Below, in pieces: positions 7,460 to 16,048 of a stretch of 58,719 bases of DNA (the first letter of the stretch is position 1; the number at the start of each line of letters is the position of its first letter). This DNA comes from an uncultured Anaeromassilibacillus sp. Its GTDB lineage: Bacteria; Bacillota; Clostridia; Oscillospirales; Acutalibacteraceae. Below the pieces are notes generated by a model. It saw only the letters and a program-made list of their open reading frames with translations, did not search any database and had not been told where the DNA came from. The translations under genes were made by a program, and so were the position numbers. The DNA is taken from assembly GCA_930987725.1 (NCBI GenBank), contig CAKNKY010000009.1:1-58719 (forward strand). The letters are read 5' to 3'.

Positions 7460-8911
7460 ATGGCCTTGAATAAGTATAAACGGCTTCTCTCGAACACGCT
7501 GATTTTTGCAATCGGAACATTCAGCTCCAAGGTGCTGAGCTTCCTGCTCACGCCTCTGCTTTCGCATGCTTTGTCCCCGGCGGAATTCAGTATCACAAAT
7601 ATGATAGTGGATATGGGCAATCTGCTTCTGCCGGTTGTCACACTCGGTATTGTAAATTCCATCATCCGCTTTGGCCTTGACAGAAGCGTCAAGAAAAGCG
7701 ATGTTTTCTCCACCGGCTTCTTTACGATTCTGTTCGGGTTCCTTCTCCTGCTTGTGCTGCAGCCCGTCATTGTCCCTGTTTTGACGCCTGTTATGGAGCT
7801 TATGGACATCGAGCCGAAGTACGTCTCGCAGTATATGATGTACCTCATCTGCTTTGTCGGCATGTCCTCCATGCGTTCCCTGTTTTCTCAGTTCACACGG
7901 GCGCGGGGGTTGGTTCGCCTCTTTGCTGTGGACGGAATCATCAGCACGTTCACCACTGTGCTGTTTTCATGCCTTTATGTGATGGTATTCCATATGGGTG
8001 TGGTAGGATACATTTCCGCCATTATCACATCCGACACCTGTTCTGTGATTTTCCTTGCCATTACCTCTAAAAACCTGCGCTATCTGCAGCCTTTGCGCAT
8101 CGATCGGGCTGTCCCCGGCGCCATGCTGCGTTATTCGATTCCCATGGTACCCAACACGATTTTCTGGTGGATCACAAATATCGCCAATCGTTTTCTCATT
8201 GCAGCACTCATGAGCCAGACGGATGCCGGCCTTTATGTGGCGGCCTATAAGGTGCCGAATCTCATCGTTCTCGTTTCCGGCATTTTCATGGATGCCTGGC
8301 AGATGAGCGCTGTCACGGAAACAAAGGGAAGAAACAGGTTCTTCACCCGGGTGTTTACCGCCTATTATGCGCTCATGTTTATGGCTGCTTCCGGCGTCAT
8401 CCTGTTCAGCAAGGTGATTACGCATATTCTTGTGGCAGACGATTATTATGTTTCCTGGCAATACATCCCGCTGCTCGTCGTTGCCACCGTATTCACCTGC
8501 CTGGTGAATTTCCTTGGCAGTGTGTACATGATGGAAAAGAAAAGCATGCATTCTCTGCTCACGGCAATTGTAGGTGCTGGTGTGAATGTGGGCCTGAATT
8601 TCCTGTTGATCCCCGTCTGGGGTGTCAACGGCTCCGTTGTGGCCATGCTGGTGAGTTATTTTGTCGTATTCCTCATTCGCATGGCTGACACCAAACGCTA
8701 TGTGCGCATCCGGGTAAGCATTTTCCGCATGAGCGTGAACACGGCGCTGCTTTTGGTGCAGGCTTTGATTATGATTTTTGAGTTTCCTCTTTGGATACTC
8801 TGGGAAATTCTGCTCACGGCGCTGATGCTTGTGCTCAACGCAAAGGAGATCCTGGAAAGCGTTATGAAAATACTGCACAGAGGAGGAAAGGCTTCAGCTG
8901 AAAACGGCTGA
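7460..8911 (+). CDS. Wzx-like polysaccharide flippase (MOP/PST superfamily)
   Basis: This integral membrane protein is predicted to flip lipid-linked oligosaccharide across the membrane. At 483 residues it has about 12-14 hydrophobic helices, starting LIFAIGTFSSKVLSFLLTPL (about 14-33), which is the typical Wzx/PST opening. The later pattern MLRYSIPMVPNTIFWWITN, then NRFLIAALM and GLYVAAYKVP, is also typical. The C-terminus is short and charged. A GAGGA sequence is very close to the ATG at 7460. It is first in the run 7460-15202, and the sugar transferase and GT4 genes upstream are plausible partners. MurJ and teichuronic-type exporters are alternative family members; the substrate is unknown. 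Confidence 0.88.
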   Translation: MALNKYKRLLSNTLIFAIGTFSSKVLSFLLTPLLSHALSPAEFSITNMIVDMGNLLLPVVTLGIVNSIIRFGLDRSVKKSDVFSTGFFTILFGFLLLLVLQPVIVPVLTPVMELMDIEPKYVSQYMMYLICFVGMSSMRSLFSQFTRARGLVRLFAVDGIISTFTTVLFSCLYVMVFHMGVVGYISAIITSDTCSVIFLAITSKNLRYLQPLRIDRAVPGAMLRYSIPMVPNTIFWWITNIANRFLIAALMSQTDAGLYVAAYKVPNLIVLVSGIFMDAWQMSAVTETKGRNRFFTRVFTAYYALMFMAASGVILFSKVITHILVADDYYVSWQYIPLLVVATVFTCLVNFLGSVYMMEKKSMHSLLTAIVGAGVNVGLNFLLIPVWGVNGSVVAMLVSYFVVFLIRMADTKRYVRIRVSIFRMSVNTALLLVQALIMIFEFPLWILWEILLTALMLVLNAKEILESVMKILHRGGKASAENG

Positions 8912-8944
8912 GCCTGCCTTCTGGAAGAAAGGGAGTAGCAACCT

Positions 8945-9619
8945 ATGGTTCGGCTTTGTATCTTTGATTTGGACGGCACATTGGCAAACACGCTGGAGTC
9001 CATTGCAGGCTTTGCTAACGAAGCTTTGGCGCAGTGCGGTTGGAAAGCGATTGAGCCGACATCTGAATACCGTTTCCTCGTGGGGAACGGCGCGGACCGC
9101 CTGATTCGAAGAATGCTGGAGCACACGGCAGATCGGTATTCGGAAGAAGATGTCTCCAGACTGCGTTCCGTATACGATGCATTGTACCTTTCCGACCCGA
9201 TGAAAAATGTAACGGAATACCCGGGGCTGCTTCCCGTGCTGCAGCGCTTGAAGAAGGAGGGCATTCTTCTGGCTGTTCTCTCCAACAAGCCGGATGACGC
9301 AGCCTGCGCCGTGGTGCGCGGCTTATTCCCAGCAGATTTGTTTAACGTGTATCACGGCCAGCGTGAGGGCATTCCGCGCAAGCCTGCCCCCGACGGTGCG
9401 CTTCTTATTGCAAAGAAACTCGGCGTAGCTCCTTCCGATTGTCTTTATATCGGTGACAGCGGCGTGGATATGGACACGGGCCGCAACGCCGGCATGCGCA
9501 CGGTGGGGGTTGCATGGGGGTTCCGCGGGCAGGCAGAGCTTCGGGAACACGATGCCTGTTTTATTGCGCAAAAGCCGGAGGACCTGCTCACGTTTGCCGG
9601 AGTGGAGGGGGACAAATGA
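8945..9619 (+). CDS. HAD-superfamily phosphatase, phosphoglycolate phosphatase-like
   Basis: This cytoplasmic phosphatase has 224 residues. The HAD motifs are in order: FDLDGTLANT with nucleophile Asp8 and Asp10, LSNKPDD for motif II, the Lys in GIPRKPAPDG, and YIGDSGVDMDTGRNAGM with the two Mg-binding Asp residues. The alpha-helical cap lies between about residues 15 and 85 (C1 type). AAGGGAG lies upstream of the ATG. Its stop overlaps the next start (ATGA), so translation is probably coupled to the membrane protein at 9616. The exact substrate (phosphoglycolate, pyrophosphate or another small phosphoester) cannot be set from the motifs. Confidence 0.85.
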   Translation: MVRLCIFDLDGTLANTLESIAGFANEALAQCGWKAIEPTSEYRFLVGNGADRLIRRMLEHTADRYSEEDVSRLRSVYDALYLSDPMKNVTEYPGLLPVLQRLKKEGILLAVLSNKPDDAACAVVRGLFPADLFNVYHGQREGIPRKPAPDGALLIAKKLGVAPSDCLYIGDSGVDMDTGRNAGMRTVGVAWGFRGQAELREHDACFIAQKPEDLLTFAGVEGDK

Positions 9620-10488
9620 AAATCCCCACCGCGAGAATTCGCCACTGGGGGCCAGGCCTGCGCGTCATCAAAACCGGCATGGCTGTTACCGTCTGCGTCT
9701 GCATCTCTCATGCAGCCCAGCTCGGCCACCCTCTTTTGACGGCTTTGGCAGCGGCAACCGTGATGGGAAAAACGATAGATGATTCCCTGCGCCTTGCGCG
9801 GGATGGAGCGGTCACTTCCCTGTTGGGAGCTATGCTCGGCCTTCTGCTTTCCCTATGGACCTATGGAAACGCTGCCCTGTGCGGGATTGGCGTCATCGCA
9901 GTTTTATACCTGTGTGTACTGCTTCGCATGGGCAGCAGCGTCTTGTTGGCAGAAACAGTGCTTCTTTTTGTCATGCTGATACCGGGAAGGGGTCCGCTTT
10001 GGCTGAATGCCGCGCTTTGCGCGGCGGAAACACTGCTGGGAATCGCGGTAGGCCTGGCAATAAATCTTGTCATCCTGCCGCATCACGCCGTGGAGGAGAT
10101 TCGTGAAAATTTCAACGTTCTCCGTGCCCTGACGGCACAGGCGCTTCACGCAGCCCGGGCCGAAAGTCCTGCGCCTTTGCAGGAGCTGGAATCCGGCATT
10201 GAAAAACTCTCGGCCAGCATCCGGGCTTATGTGTCGCAGCGTAAATTTCTGCGCGGCAGTGATGAGGAGGTATTCCGCCTATCCTGCATTTTACCGTATT
10301 TCAAAGAATTTACACAGGAACTGAACAGCGTGCAGTCTCTGCGGGCGCCTGAAAACGCACGTTTGCCGGAGGAAGATAGGACAGTTCTTCAACGATATCA
10401 CATGTCGCGGCTGGAAAGCCTTGCGCTCCAATGCCTCCCCGCCAAAGAGGAACGCAGGGAAGAGAAATGCCGCACAGCAGAAAAATAG
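9616..10488 (+). CDS. Aromatic-acid-exporter/FUSC-like membrane protein
   Basis: The protein begins MKIPTARIRHWGPGLRVIKT, then has four to five closely spaced hydrophobic segments (about 20-160), then a soluble helical C-terminus (about 165-290). This is the layout of the ArAE_1 (YgaE/YqjA-like) proteins of Firmicutes, which are half-size relatives of AaeB/FUSC exporters. The segment ALAAATVMGKTIDDSLRLAR fits that family. The ATG at 9616 overlaps the HAD gene stop. An open frame extends upstream to 9514, but the coupled ATG is preferred. Transport of aromatic acids is known for distant homologues only; here the function is inferred. Confidence 0.72.
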   Translation: MKIPTARIRHWGPGLRVIKTGMAVTVCVCISHAAQLGHPLLTALAAATVMGKTIDDSLRLARDGAVTSLLGAMLGLLLSLWTYGNAALCGIGVIAVLYLCVLLRMGSSVLLAETVLLFVMLIPGRGPLWLNAALCAAETLLGIAVGLAINLVILPHHAVEEIRENFNVLRALTAQALHAARAESPAPLQELESGIEKLSASIRAYVSQRKFLRGSDEEVFRLSCILPYFKEFTQELNSVQSLRAPENARLPEEDRTVLQRYHMSRLESLALQCLPAKEERREEKCRTAEK

Positions 10489-10516
10489 CAGGCTTGAATT
10501 TAGGAGGAACATTCTG

Positions 10517-11182
10517 ATGGAAGAAGCCAAGATTGAACATCTCTATGATTTAACCCACACGGCAGCCGCTCCGTATTTGAAGCAATTTGTTTACCCATGG
10601 GAAGCTCTCCGCGGCGTCGGCGATTTTATTCGCTCGCTTGGAGCAACGCTTTCGGCGGAACAATACGATCATCCTTCCGCGGATGTCTGGATCGCAAAGT
10701 CCGCCAAGGTTTTTCCCACTGCAACCATTCTCGGCCCAACCATTATCGGGCCCGAAACAGAGGTTCGTCCCGGCGCTTTTATCCGCGGCAGTGCACTTGT
10801 GGGAGGAGGCTGCGTCGTCGGCAACTCCACGGAATTGAAAAACGTAATTTTATTTGACAACGTCCAGGTTCCCCACTACAACTATGTAGGGGATTCCATT
10901 TTGGGCTATCATTCCCACATGGGCGCCGGGTCCATCACTTCAAACGTCAAATCAGACAAAACACCTGTCGTGGTACACGGGACTTCGGAGCATGTGGAGA
11001 CAGGTCTAAAAAAAATGGGGGCCATGCTGGGCGACTTTGTGGAGGTTGGCTGCAACTCTGTGTTGAATCCCGGCACGGTTATCGGCCGCCACAGCAATGT
11101 ATACCCTCTCTCCATGGTGCGCGGCGTCGTCCCGGAACAGCATATTTTCAAGCGTCCCGGCGAAGTCGTGCCGAAGCACTGA
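10517..11182 (+). CDS. Left-handed beta-helix (hexapeptide repeat) protein, GlmU C-domain-like
   Basis: The protein has 221 residues. After a helical N-terminus (about 1-50) it carries hexapeptide repeats of the left-handed beta-helix acyltransferase fold, for example VFPTATILGPTIIG and EVRPGAFIRGSALVGGGCVV. The later segments NSTELKNVIL, HYNYVGDSILG and GAGSITSNVK resemble the acetyltransferase half of GlmU. There is no N-terminal GXGTRM pyrophosphorylase motif, so it should not be called a UDP-GlcNAc pyrophosphorylase. AGGAGGA precedes the ATG at 10517 and fixes the start, although the frame is open from 10421. It is an acyl- or acetyltransferase by fold; the acceptor is unknown. Its genes on both sides run in the same direction. 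Confidence 0.75.
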   Translation: MEEAKIEHLYDLTHTAAAPYLKQFVYPWEALRGVGDFIRSLGATLSAEQYDHPSADVWIAKSAKVFPTATILGPTIIGPETEVRPGAFIRGSALVGGGCVVGNSTELKNVILFDNVQVPHYNYVGDSILGYHSHMGAGSITSNVKSDKTPVVVHGTSEHVETGLKKMGAMLGDFVEVGCNSVLNPGTVIGRHSNVYPLSMVRGVVPEQHIFKRPGEVVPKH

Positions 11183-11200
11183 AAGGGGGAAAGGGTTGCC

Positions 11201-12046
11201 ATGCAGAAAACGGCTGCTGCCATCCATGATTTTTCCGGTTTCGGCAAATGTTCGCTCACGGTAATCCTCCCGGTTCTTTCAGCCGCAGGCATTGCATGCA
11301 GCGCCGCGCCCACAGCAATTCTCAGTTCGCACACGGGCGGCCTTCCGAATGTATATGTACAGGATTTCACGGAAGGCCTGCACGGATTTACCCGGCAATG
11401 GACGGAGCTTCCTCTTTCTTTTGATGCCATCTATACTGGATACATGTCTTCCCCTGAACAGGTGGAAGCCTGTGCCGAACTGACAGACGTATTGCGAAAA
11501 CCGGGTACGCTCTTCGTGGCAGATCCGGCATTGGGAGATAACGGCAGCCTTTACAGCGGCGTGAACAAAGCAACCGCATCTGCCATGGCGCGGTTCTGCT
11601 GCCGTGCCGACCTGATCTTGCCGAATTTAACGGAAGCAGCCCTTCTTTTGGGGGAGAAACCGAATCTTTCGCCGACGCGTGCCGAGGTGGAAGAGCTGCT
11701 GCAAAAGCTTGCCGCTCTTGGTCCGCGCCGCGTCGCAATTACCGGCGTTTCTTTTTCGCCGCGAAAAATTGGCGCCGCCTGTTACGACGCATTGTCCCAT
11801 GAAACGGCTTTTGCTTTTGCTCCCTGCATGGAGGGCCACTACCACGGCACAGGTGATCTCTTTGGAGCTGCGCTGCTCGGCGGCTTGCTGCGCGGCCTGC
11901 AGTTCCGTGAAGCCATGCAGGCTGCCGTATCCTTTGTGAGCCGCTGTGTCTGGCGCACGAAGCAGAACGGGACGGATCCCCGCTTCGGCCTCGATTTTGA
12001 GGAAGAGCTGCCGTTCTATCTGCATGCGCTTTCCATCATCGTGTAA
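11201..12046 (+). CDS. Pyridoxamine/pyridoxal kinase (PdxY/PdxK-like)
   Basis: This ribokinase-fold enzyme phosphorylates B6 vitamers to make pyridoxal 5'-phosphate precursors. The 281-residue protein shows IHDFSGFGKCSLTV at the N-terminus (substrate loop), LFVADPALGDNGSLY (the PdxK Mg/ATP motif VxDPVMGDxGxxY), ILPNLTEAALLLG, and HGTGDLFGAALLGG with the catalytic Asp of the GTGD anion hole. The start follows AAAGGGGGAAAGGG by 18 bases from the previous stop. This family is usually annotated pyridoxamine kinase in Clostridia. It sits mid-operon without an obvious metabolic partner; the PLP-dependent aminotransferase at 31860 is far away. Confidence 0.85.
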   Translation: MQKTAAAIHDFSGFGKCSLTVILPVLSAAGIACSAAPTAILSSHTGGLPNVYVQDFTEGLHGFTRQWTELPLSFDAIYTGYMSSPEQVEACAELTDVLRKPGTLFVADPALGDNGSLYSGVNKATASAMARFCCRADLILPNLTEAALLLGEKPNLSPTRAEVEELLQKLAALGPRRVAITGVSFSPRKIGAACYDALSHETAFAFAPCMEGHYHGTGDLFGAALLGGLLRGLQFREAMQAAVSFVSRCVWRTKQNGTDPRFGLDFEEELPFYLHALSIIV

Positions 12047-12067
12047 AATGACTAGGGAGGTGAATCC

Positions 12068-13822
12068 GTGGTGCCGGATCTCGAAGCTCTGCAGAACGGA
12101 ATCCTTTATGTAATTCGCATTTTGATCCCGCTGCTCTCCATTGTGGTGCTGGCCCGGGCATTTCACTCCATCAAGGCGGGGCGCAGGCGGGAAGAGCCGG
12201 TGATCGTGCTGCAAAACACGGTGACGAAAGAGATTGTCCCTGTTTTGTATTGGGAAAACTCGCTTGGCAGAAGCCGCAGCTGTGATATTGTGCTGCCAGA
12301 TCCCACTGCAAGCCGTGACCATGCTGTTCTCATGCGGCGCGAGAGCGGCTGGATTGTGACGGACACCGGATCGAAGGCGGGTACCCGCGTGAACGGCCGG
12401 TCCATCAAGCAGCCCGCCTCCGTCTCTCCGGGAGATATCATCACGCTCGGTTCCACCTCCCTGATGCTGCAGCGCACGAGCGAGGCAAAGCTTCCGCAGA
12501 AGGTTCACCGTGCGCGTCATGCCGCTTCTCCGTTTGGTCTCTTGCTCCTTGTGAGTGTCATTCAGTTTTTTCTCCTGCTGGAGGCCTGTTTTGGCGGCGG
12601 GGAATTTTCTCTCCTGCCCGTGTTTCCATTTGTCGCGCTCCAAATTATGGAATGGGGTCTGTATGCGTATTCCATGCGCATGCTGGATCATGTCAGCTTT
12701 GAGCTGGAAACCATCGGCTTTTTGCTTGGCGGGACGGGTGTTCTGCTTCTGAGCGGCATGCGCGGCAGTCTCCCGGAAGGAGCGGAAGCACCCGGCATGT
12801 GGGCCATTTTTGATTCTTCTCTCAGCACTGTCTATATGCAGCTCCTCACCATGCTGTTCGGCATTGTCGTTTTCAGCGTGCTGATCTGGCTGATGGGGGA
12901 TCTTGACCGCGTCATGAAGCTTCGGCCCTGGATTGCCGGGGCAGCTATTTTGCTGTTTGCCGTCAACCTTGTGTTTGCCTCTGCAACTTATGGCGCGGGA
13001 AACTGGATCAAAATCGGGCCCATCTCCCTTCAGCCTTCTGAGTTTATCAAAATTGCCTTCGTTTTCGTGGGCGCTTCCACGCTGGATCGGCTGCAGACGA
13101 AACAGAACCTCACGGCTTTTCTGGCATTTACAGGCGTTTGCCTGGTAAGCCTGTTTCTCATGCGTGATTTCGGCACTGCCTGTATCTTTTTTGTCACATT
13201 TCTGTTCATTTCTTTTATGCGCTCCGGCAGCATCCGCACCATTGTGCTTGCAGTGGCAGCGGCTGTGTTCGGCGCATTCCTTATCCTGCAGTTCCGGCCG
13301 TATGTGCTGAGCCGTTTTCAGGGCTGGCGTCATGTGTGGGACTATGTGAACGAAAGCCAGGGATACCAGCAGGTGCGCGTTCTCTCCTACGGTGCAAGCG
13401 GCGGCCTGTTCGGCATGGGAATCGGCAACGGTATGCTCGGCGGCGGCCGCAGTGGAAATTCTGTTTTTGCAGCGGACAGCGATCTGGTGTTTGGCATGCT
13501 CTGGGAGGAACTCGGCCTCATCATGGCGATCGTCGTCGTATGCGCCATTGCCATGCTGGTGTTCTGCGCCCGGTCAGACGCCACCCGCAGCCGTTCCACG
13601 TTCTATTCCATTGCCGCCTGTGCCGCTGCCGGCTCGTTGCTTTTCCAGGCTTGCCTGAACGTCTTCGGTGTGGTGGATGTGCTTCCGCTCACCGGCGTCA
13701 CGCTCCCGTTCGTGAGCGCAGGCGGCTCAAGCATGGTCTCTGTGTGGGGTATGCTTGCTTTTATCAAGGCGGGGGACGAGCGCACCTATGCGGCCAGAAG
13801 GCCCAAGCGTAAGAGGAGGTGA
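12068..13822 (+). CDS. FHA-domain SEDS protein (FtsW/RodA/SpoVE-family glycan polymerase)
   Basis: This membrane protein is predicted to polymerise lipid II. One N-terminal membrane segment (about 13-32) leads to a cytoplasmic FHA domain (about 60-135) with the phosphothreonine-binding pattern LGRSRSCDI (66-74), SRDH (82-85) and the GSKAGTRVNG loop. A complete SEDS domain follows (about 150-575): QPSEF near 321, GASGGLFGMGIGNGMLGG, and TLPFVSAGGSS near 552. The GTG start at 12068 follows GGGAGGTGA. The PBP gene begins six bases after its stop, so the two are an obvious polymerase/transpeptidase pair. The FHA fusion implies control by Ser/Thr kinase phosphorylation (inference). A fused FHA-SEDS form is known in Clostridia. 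Confidence 0.9.
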   Translation: MVPDLEALQNGILYVIRILIPLLSIVVLARAFHSIKAGRRREEPVIVLQNTVTKEIVPVLYWENSLGRSRSCDIVLPDPTASRDHAVLMRRESGWIVTDTGSKAGTRVNGRSIKQPASVSPGDIITLGSTSLMLQRTSEAKLPQKVHRARHAASPFGLLLLVSVIQFFLLLEACFGGGEFSLLPVFPFVALQIMEWGLYAYSMRMLDHVSFELETIGFLLGGTGVLLLSGMRGSLPEGAEAPGMWAIFDSSLSTVYMQLLTMLFGIVVFSVLIWLMGDLDRVMKLRPWIAGAAILLFAVNLVFASATYGAGNWIKIGPISLQPSEFIKIAFVFVGASTLDRLQTKQNLTAFLAFTGVCLVSLFLMRDFGTACIFFVTFLFISFMRSGSIRTIVLAVAAAVFGAFLILQFRPYVLSRFQGWRHVWDYVNESQGYQQVRVLSYGASGGLFGMGIGNGMLGGGRSGNSVFAADSDLVFGMLWEELGLIMAIVVVCAIAMLVFCARSDATRSRSTFYSIAACAAAGSLLFQACLNVFGVVDVLPLTGVTLPFVSAGGSSMVSVWGMLAFIKAGDERTYAARRPKRKRR

Positions 13823-13828
13823 CACGGT

Positions 13829-15202
13829 ATGAAAACGACGGGAACCCGTTCGCTGATTCTTGTGCTACTCACGCTTGCGTTTGTGGCAGGCATGGCTCTG
13901 TTTCTCAGTGAATATGTGACAGATGGCGGGAGCTGGGCCATCCAGCCGTTCAATAAGCACATCACACAGGGGCAGTCGCTTTCCGGCCGTGTACTCGATC
14001 GGAACGGAACGGTGCTTGCCTACAGCGACGAAACGGGCCGCATATACCATGACGATCAAACCATTCGTCTCGCCATGCTCCACACCGTGGGCGACACGCG
14101 TGGCTATATTTCTTCCTCCGCCCAATATCTGTACCGTGCGGAGCTCTCCGGTTACAATCTCATCACCGGCCTGGTTTCTCCGTTTGGCAAGATAAAGGGA
14201 AGCGACGTCACGCTGACGCTCGACGCCAACCTCTGCAAAACGGCTTATCAGGCTCTTTCCGGGAAAAAGGGAGCCGTCATTGTCTACAATTATCAGACGG
14301 GGGAGGTTCTGTGCGAAGTCAGCGCGCCTTCGTTTGATCCTGGTGCACCACCGGCTGATCTGGACACGGATGAAACGGGAAAGTATGACGGTGTTTACCT
14401 GAACAACGTGCTCTCGTCCACCTACACGCCCGGTTCCATCTTCAAGATTGTCACAACAGCTGCAGCGATTGAAGCCATTCCCGAGCTGGACAGCCGCACC
14501 TTCACCTGCGAAGGCAGCGTCATCATCAACGGAAACCAGATCAATTGCACAGGGGTACACGGGCAGATCGATTTCAAAACGGCTCTTGCGCATTCCTGCA
14601 ATGTGGCGTTCGGTGAACTCGCTGTGGAGCTGGGTGAGGACAGGATGACGGAGATGGCAAATCGCCTCGGCTTCAACAGCAGTTACTCTGTCTGCGGCGT
14701 TACCACGGCCAAAAGTGTGTACCAGGTGGACAGCGCATCCGACGATGAGCTTGCCTGGAGCGGCATCGGTCAGTTCACCGATCTGGCAAATCCAATGCAC
14801 ATGGCAATCCTCATGAGTGCCATTGCAAATGACGGTGTGCCTACCATGCCATACTTTGTCAGCAACATTACCACCAGCTTTGGATTGCCGTCCGGAGTCG
14901 GCCATGGAGGGAAAGGAGAGCGCATGCTCTCCACCTCAACAGCAGAACGGCTGCAAACGTATCTTCGCTACAACGTTTCCTCCTATTACGGGGACAGCAT
15001 GTTTCCCGCCGGCATGGAGGTTTGCGCCAAAACCGGCACAGCGGAAGTAGGAGAGGGAAAAGCCCCCACCGGCTGGATGGTGGGTTTTTCCGCCAACAGT
15101 GCCACGCCTTATGCTTTTGCCATAGCTGTGGAGGAAGGCAGCTCCGGTATCGGATCCGCCGGCTCTGTCGCGAGTGCCGTTCTTTCCGCCCTGGCAGGCT
15201 GA
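13829..15202 (+). CDS. Penicillin-binding transpeptidase (PbpA/class B-like)
   Basis: This is a membrane-anchored DD-transpeptidase that cross-links peptidoglycan. It has one membrane anchor (about 8-27) and a short dimerisation region with GRVLDRNGTVLAY (53-65). The transpeptidase domain has the three catalytic boxes: Ser203-x-x-Lys206 in TPGSIFK, Ser256-Cys257-Asn258, and Lys401-Thr402-Gly403. At 457 residues it is close to actinobacterial PbpA and smaller than FtsI or PBP2. It is the last gene of the operon, six bases after the FHA-SEDS gene and 15 bases before a strong terminator. No PASTA domains are present. Its role may be elongation, sporulation or septation; the sequence does not decide. 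Confidence 0.92.
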   Translation: MKTTGTRSLILVLLTLAFVAGMALFLSEYVTDGGSWAIQPFNKHITQGQSLSGRVLDRNGTVLAYSDETGRIYHDDQTIRLAMLHTVGDTRGYISSSAQYLYRAELSGYNLITGLVSPFGKIKGSDVTLTLDANLCKTAYQALSGKKGAVIVYNYQTGEVLCEVSAPSFDPGAPPADLDTDETGKYDGVYLNNVLSSTYTPGSIFKIVTTAAAIEAIPELDSRTFTCEGSVIINGNQINCTGVHGQIDFKTALAHSCNVAFGELAVELGEDRMTEMANRLGFNSSYSVCGVTTAKSVYQVDSASDDELAWSGIGQFTDLANPMHMAILMSAIANDGVPTMPYFVSNITTSFGLPSGVGHGGKGERMLSTSTAERLQTYLRYNVSSYYGDSMFPAGMEVCAKTGTAEVGEGKAPTGWMVGFSANSATPYAFAIAVEEGSSGIGSAGSVASAVLSALAG

Positions 15203-15217
15203 TTGCTTTTCCCTTGC

Positions 15218-15250
15218 GCCGCCCCGCAATTTGGGGCGGCTTTTCTTTTT
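15218..15250 (+). terminator. Rho-independent terminator of the flippase-to-PBP operon
   Basis: GCCGCCCC (15218-15225) pairs perfectly with GGGGCGGC (15233-15240) around a 7-base loop, followed by TTTTCTTTTT. Confidence 0.92.
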
Positions 15251-15312
15251 GACTGCACCTTTCCGCCCCGAAAAAACTTGTGTTTCTTCTCATAAAATCA
15301 TTCTTCAAAGTA

Positions 15313-15340
15313 TTGATTTTTTGGATAACAATGCTATAAT
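15313..15340 (+). promoter_or_regulatory. Sigma-A promoter of the PRTase-like gene
   Basis: TTGATT (15313-15318), a 16-base spacer and a perfect TATAAT (15335-15340) followed by AAAAA. The predicted leader is only about 50 bases. Confidence 0.75.
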
Positions 15341-15394
15341 AAAAACAGTCACACCGCATAGGCATTGTGAATCTATTTTGAAAGGGCTGATCCC

Positions 15395-16036
15395 ATGGAG
15401 AGTAGAAGTATTCAAATCAAATGCAAAAAGAATAAGAACATTTCGCTGCGGGTAATCCCCGGGCATTTTGCAACAAACCATTCCCATATCAATTACTACA
15501 TTGACATGACCGGGATCAAGTACCACAGCCTGATTGCAAAACAGGCAGGAGAAACCATGGCCGAGCATTATGCCCACAACACAAGCATTGACACGATCAT
15601 CTGTATGGATGGCTGTGAACTTGTCGGCGGCTTTATGGCGAATGCACTGAGCAGCTCCGCTATGCACAGCATGAACAGCAAAAATGATATTTGTGTGATT
15701 ACCCCGGAGTTCAACTCCAACGGTCAGATCATTTTCCGCGACAACATTCAGCCTATGGTGTGGGAAAAACGCGTTTTGCTGCTTGTGGCTTCCGCCACAA
15801 CGGGCAAAACCATCAACCGCTCTCTGGAATGCATCAAATATTACGGCGGCAATGTCGTGGGCATCGCCGCACTGTTCAGCGCAATCCGTGAAAAGCAGGG
15901 AATCCCTGTTGACGCCATCTTTACGCAGGAGGATATCCCGAATTACCGCACCTACTCCTTCGAGGAATGCCCCGACTGCAAGGAAAAGCGCAGGATTGAC
16001 GCCATTGTGAACAGCTACGGTTATTCCAAGCTTTGA
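15395..16036 (+). CDS. Phosphoribosyltransferase-like protein (orotate PRTase superfamily)
   Basis: The 213-residue soluble protein has a type I PRTase-like layout. A hydrophobic strand RVLLLVASATTGKTINRS (126-143) occupies the place of the PRPP loop, with TTGKT as the loop. The two acidic residues that normally precede the loop in active PRTases (as in VEDVxTTG) are replaced by Val-Ala. A C-terminal CPDC (192-195) could bind metal. AAAGGG lies before the ATG. It has its own sigma-A promoter and terminator, so it is monocistronic. It is commonly labelled orotate phosphoribosyltransferase, but no pyrimidine gene is nearby and the loop is atypical. A regulatory or other nucleotide-binding role is possible. 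Confidence 0.65.
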   Translation: MESRSIQIKCKKNKNISLRVIPGHFATNHSHINYYIDMTGIKYHSLIAKQAGETMAEHYAHNTSIDTIICMDGCELVGGFMANALSSSAMHSMNSKNDICVITPEFNSNGQIIFRDNIQPMVWEKRVLLLVASATTGKTINRSLECIKYYGGNVVGIAALFSAIREKQGIPVDAIFTQEDIPNYRTYSFEECPDCKEKRRIDAIVNSYGYSKL

Positions 16037-16048
16037 TTCCTAAGGTTG

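Noticed and set aside
11627-13333. A 568-codon minus-strand frame opposite the B6 kinase and FHA-SEDS genes
   Set aside because: It spans two genuine genes on the other strand, with no promoter, ribosome site or domain.
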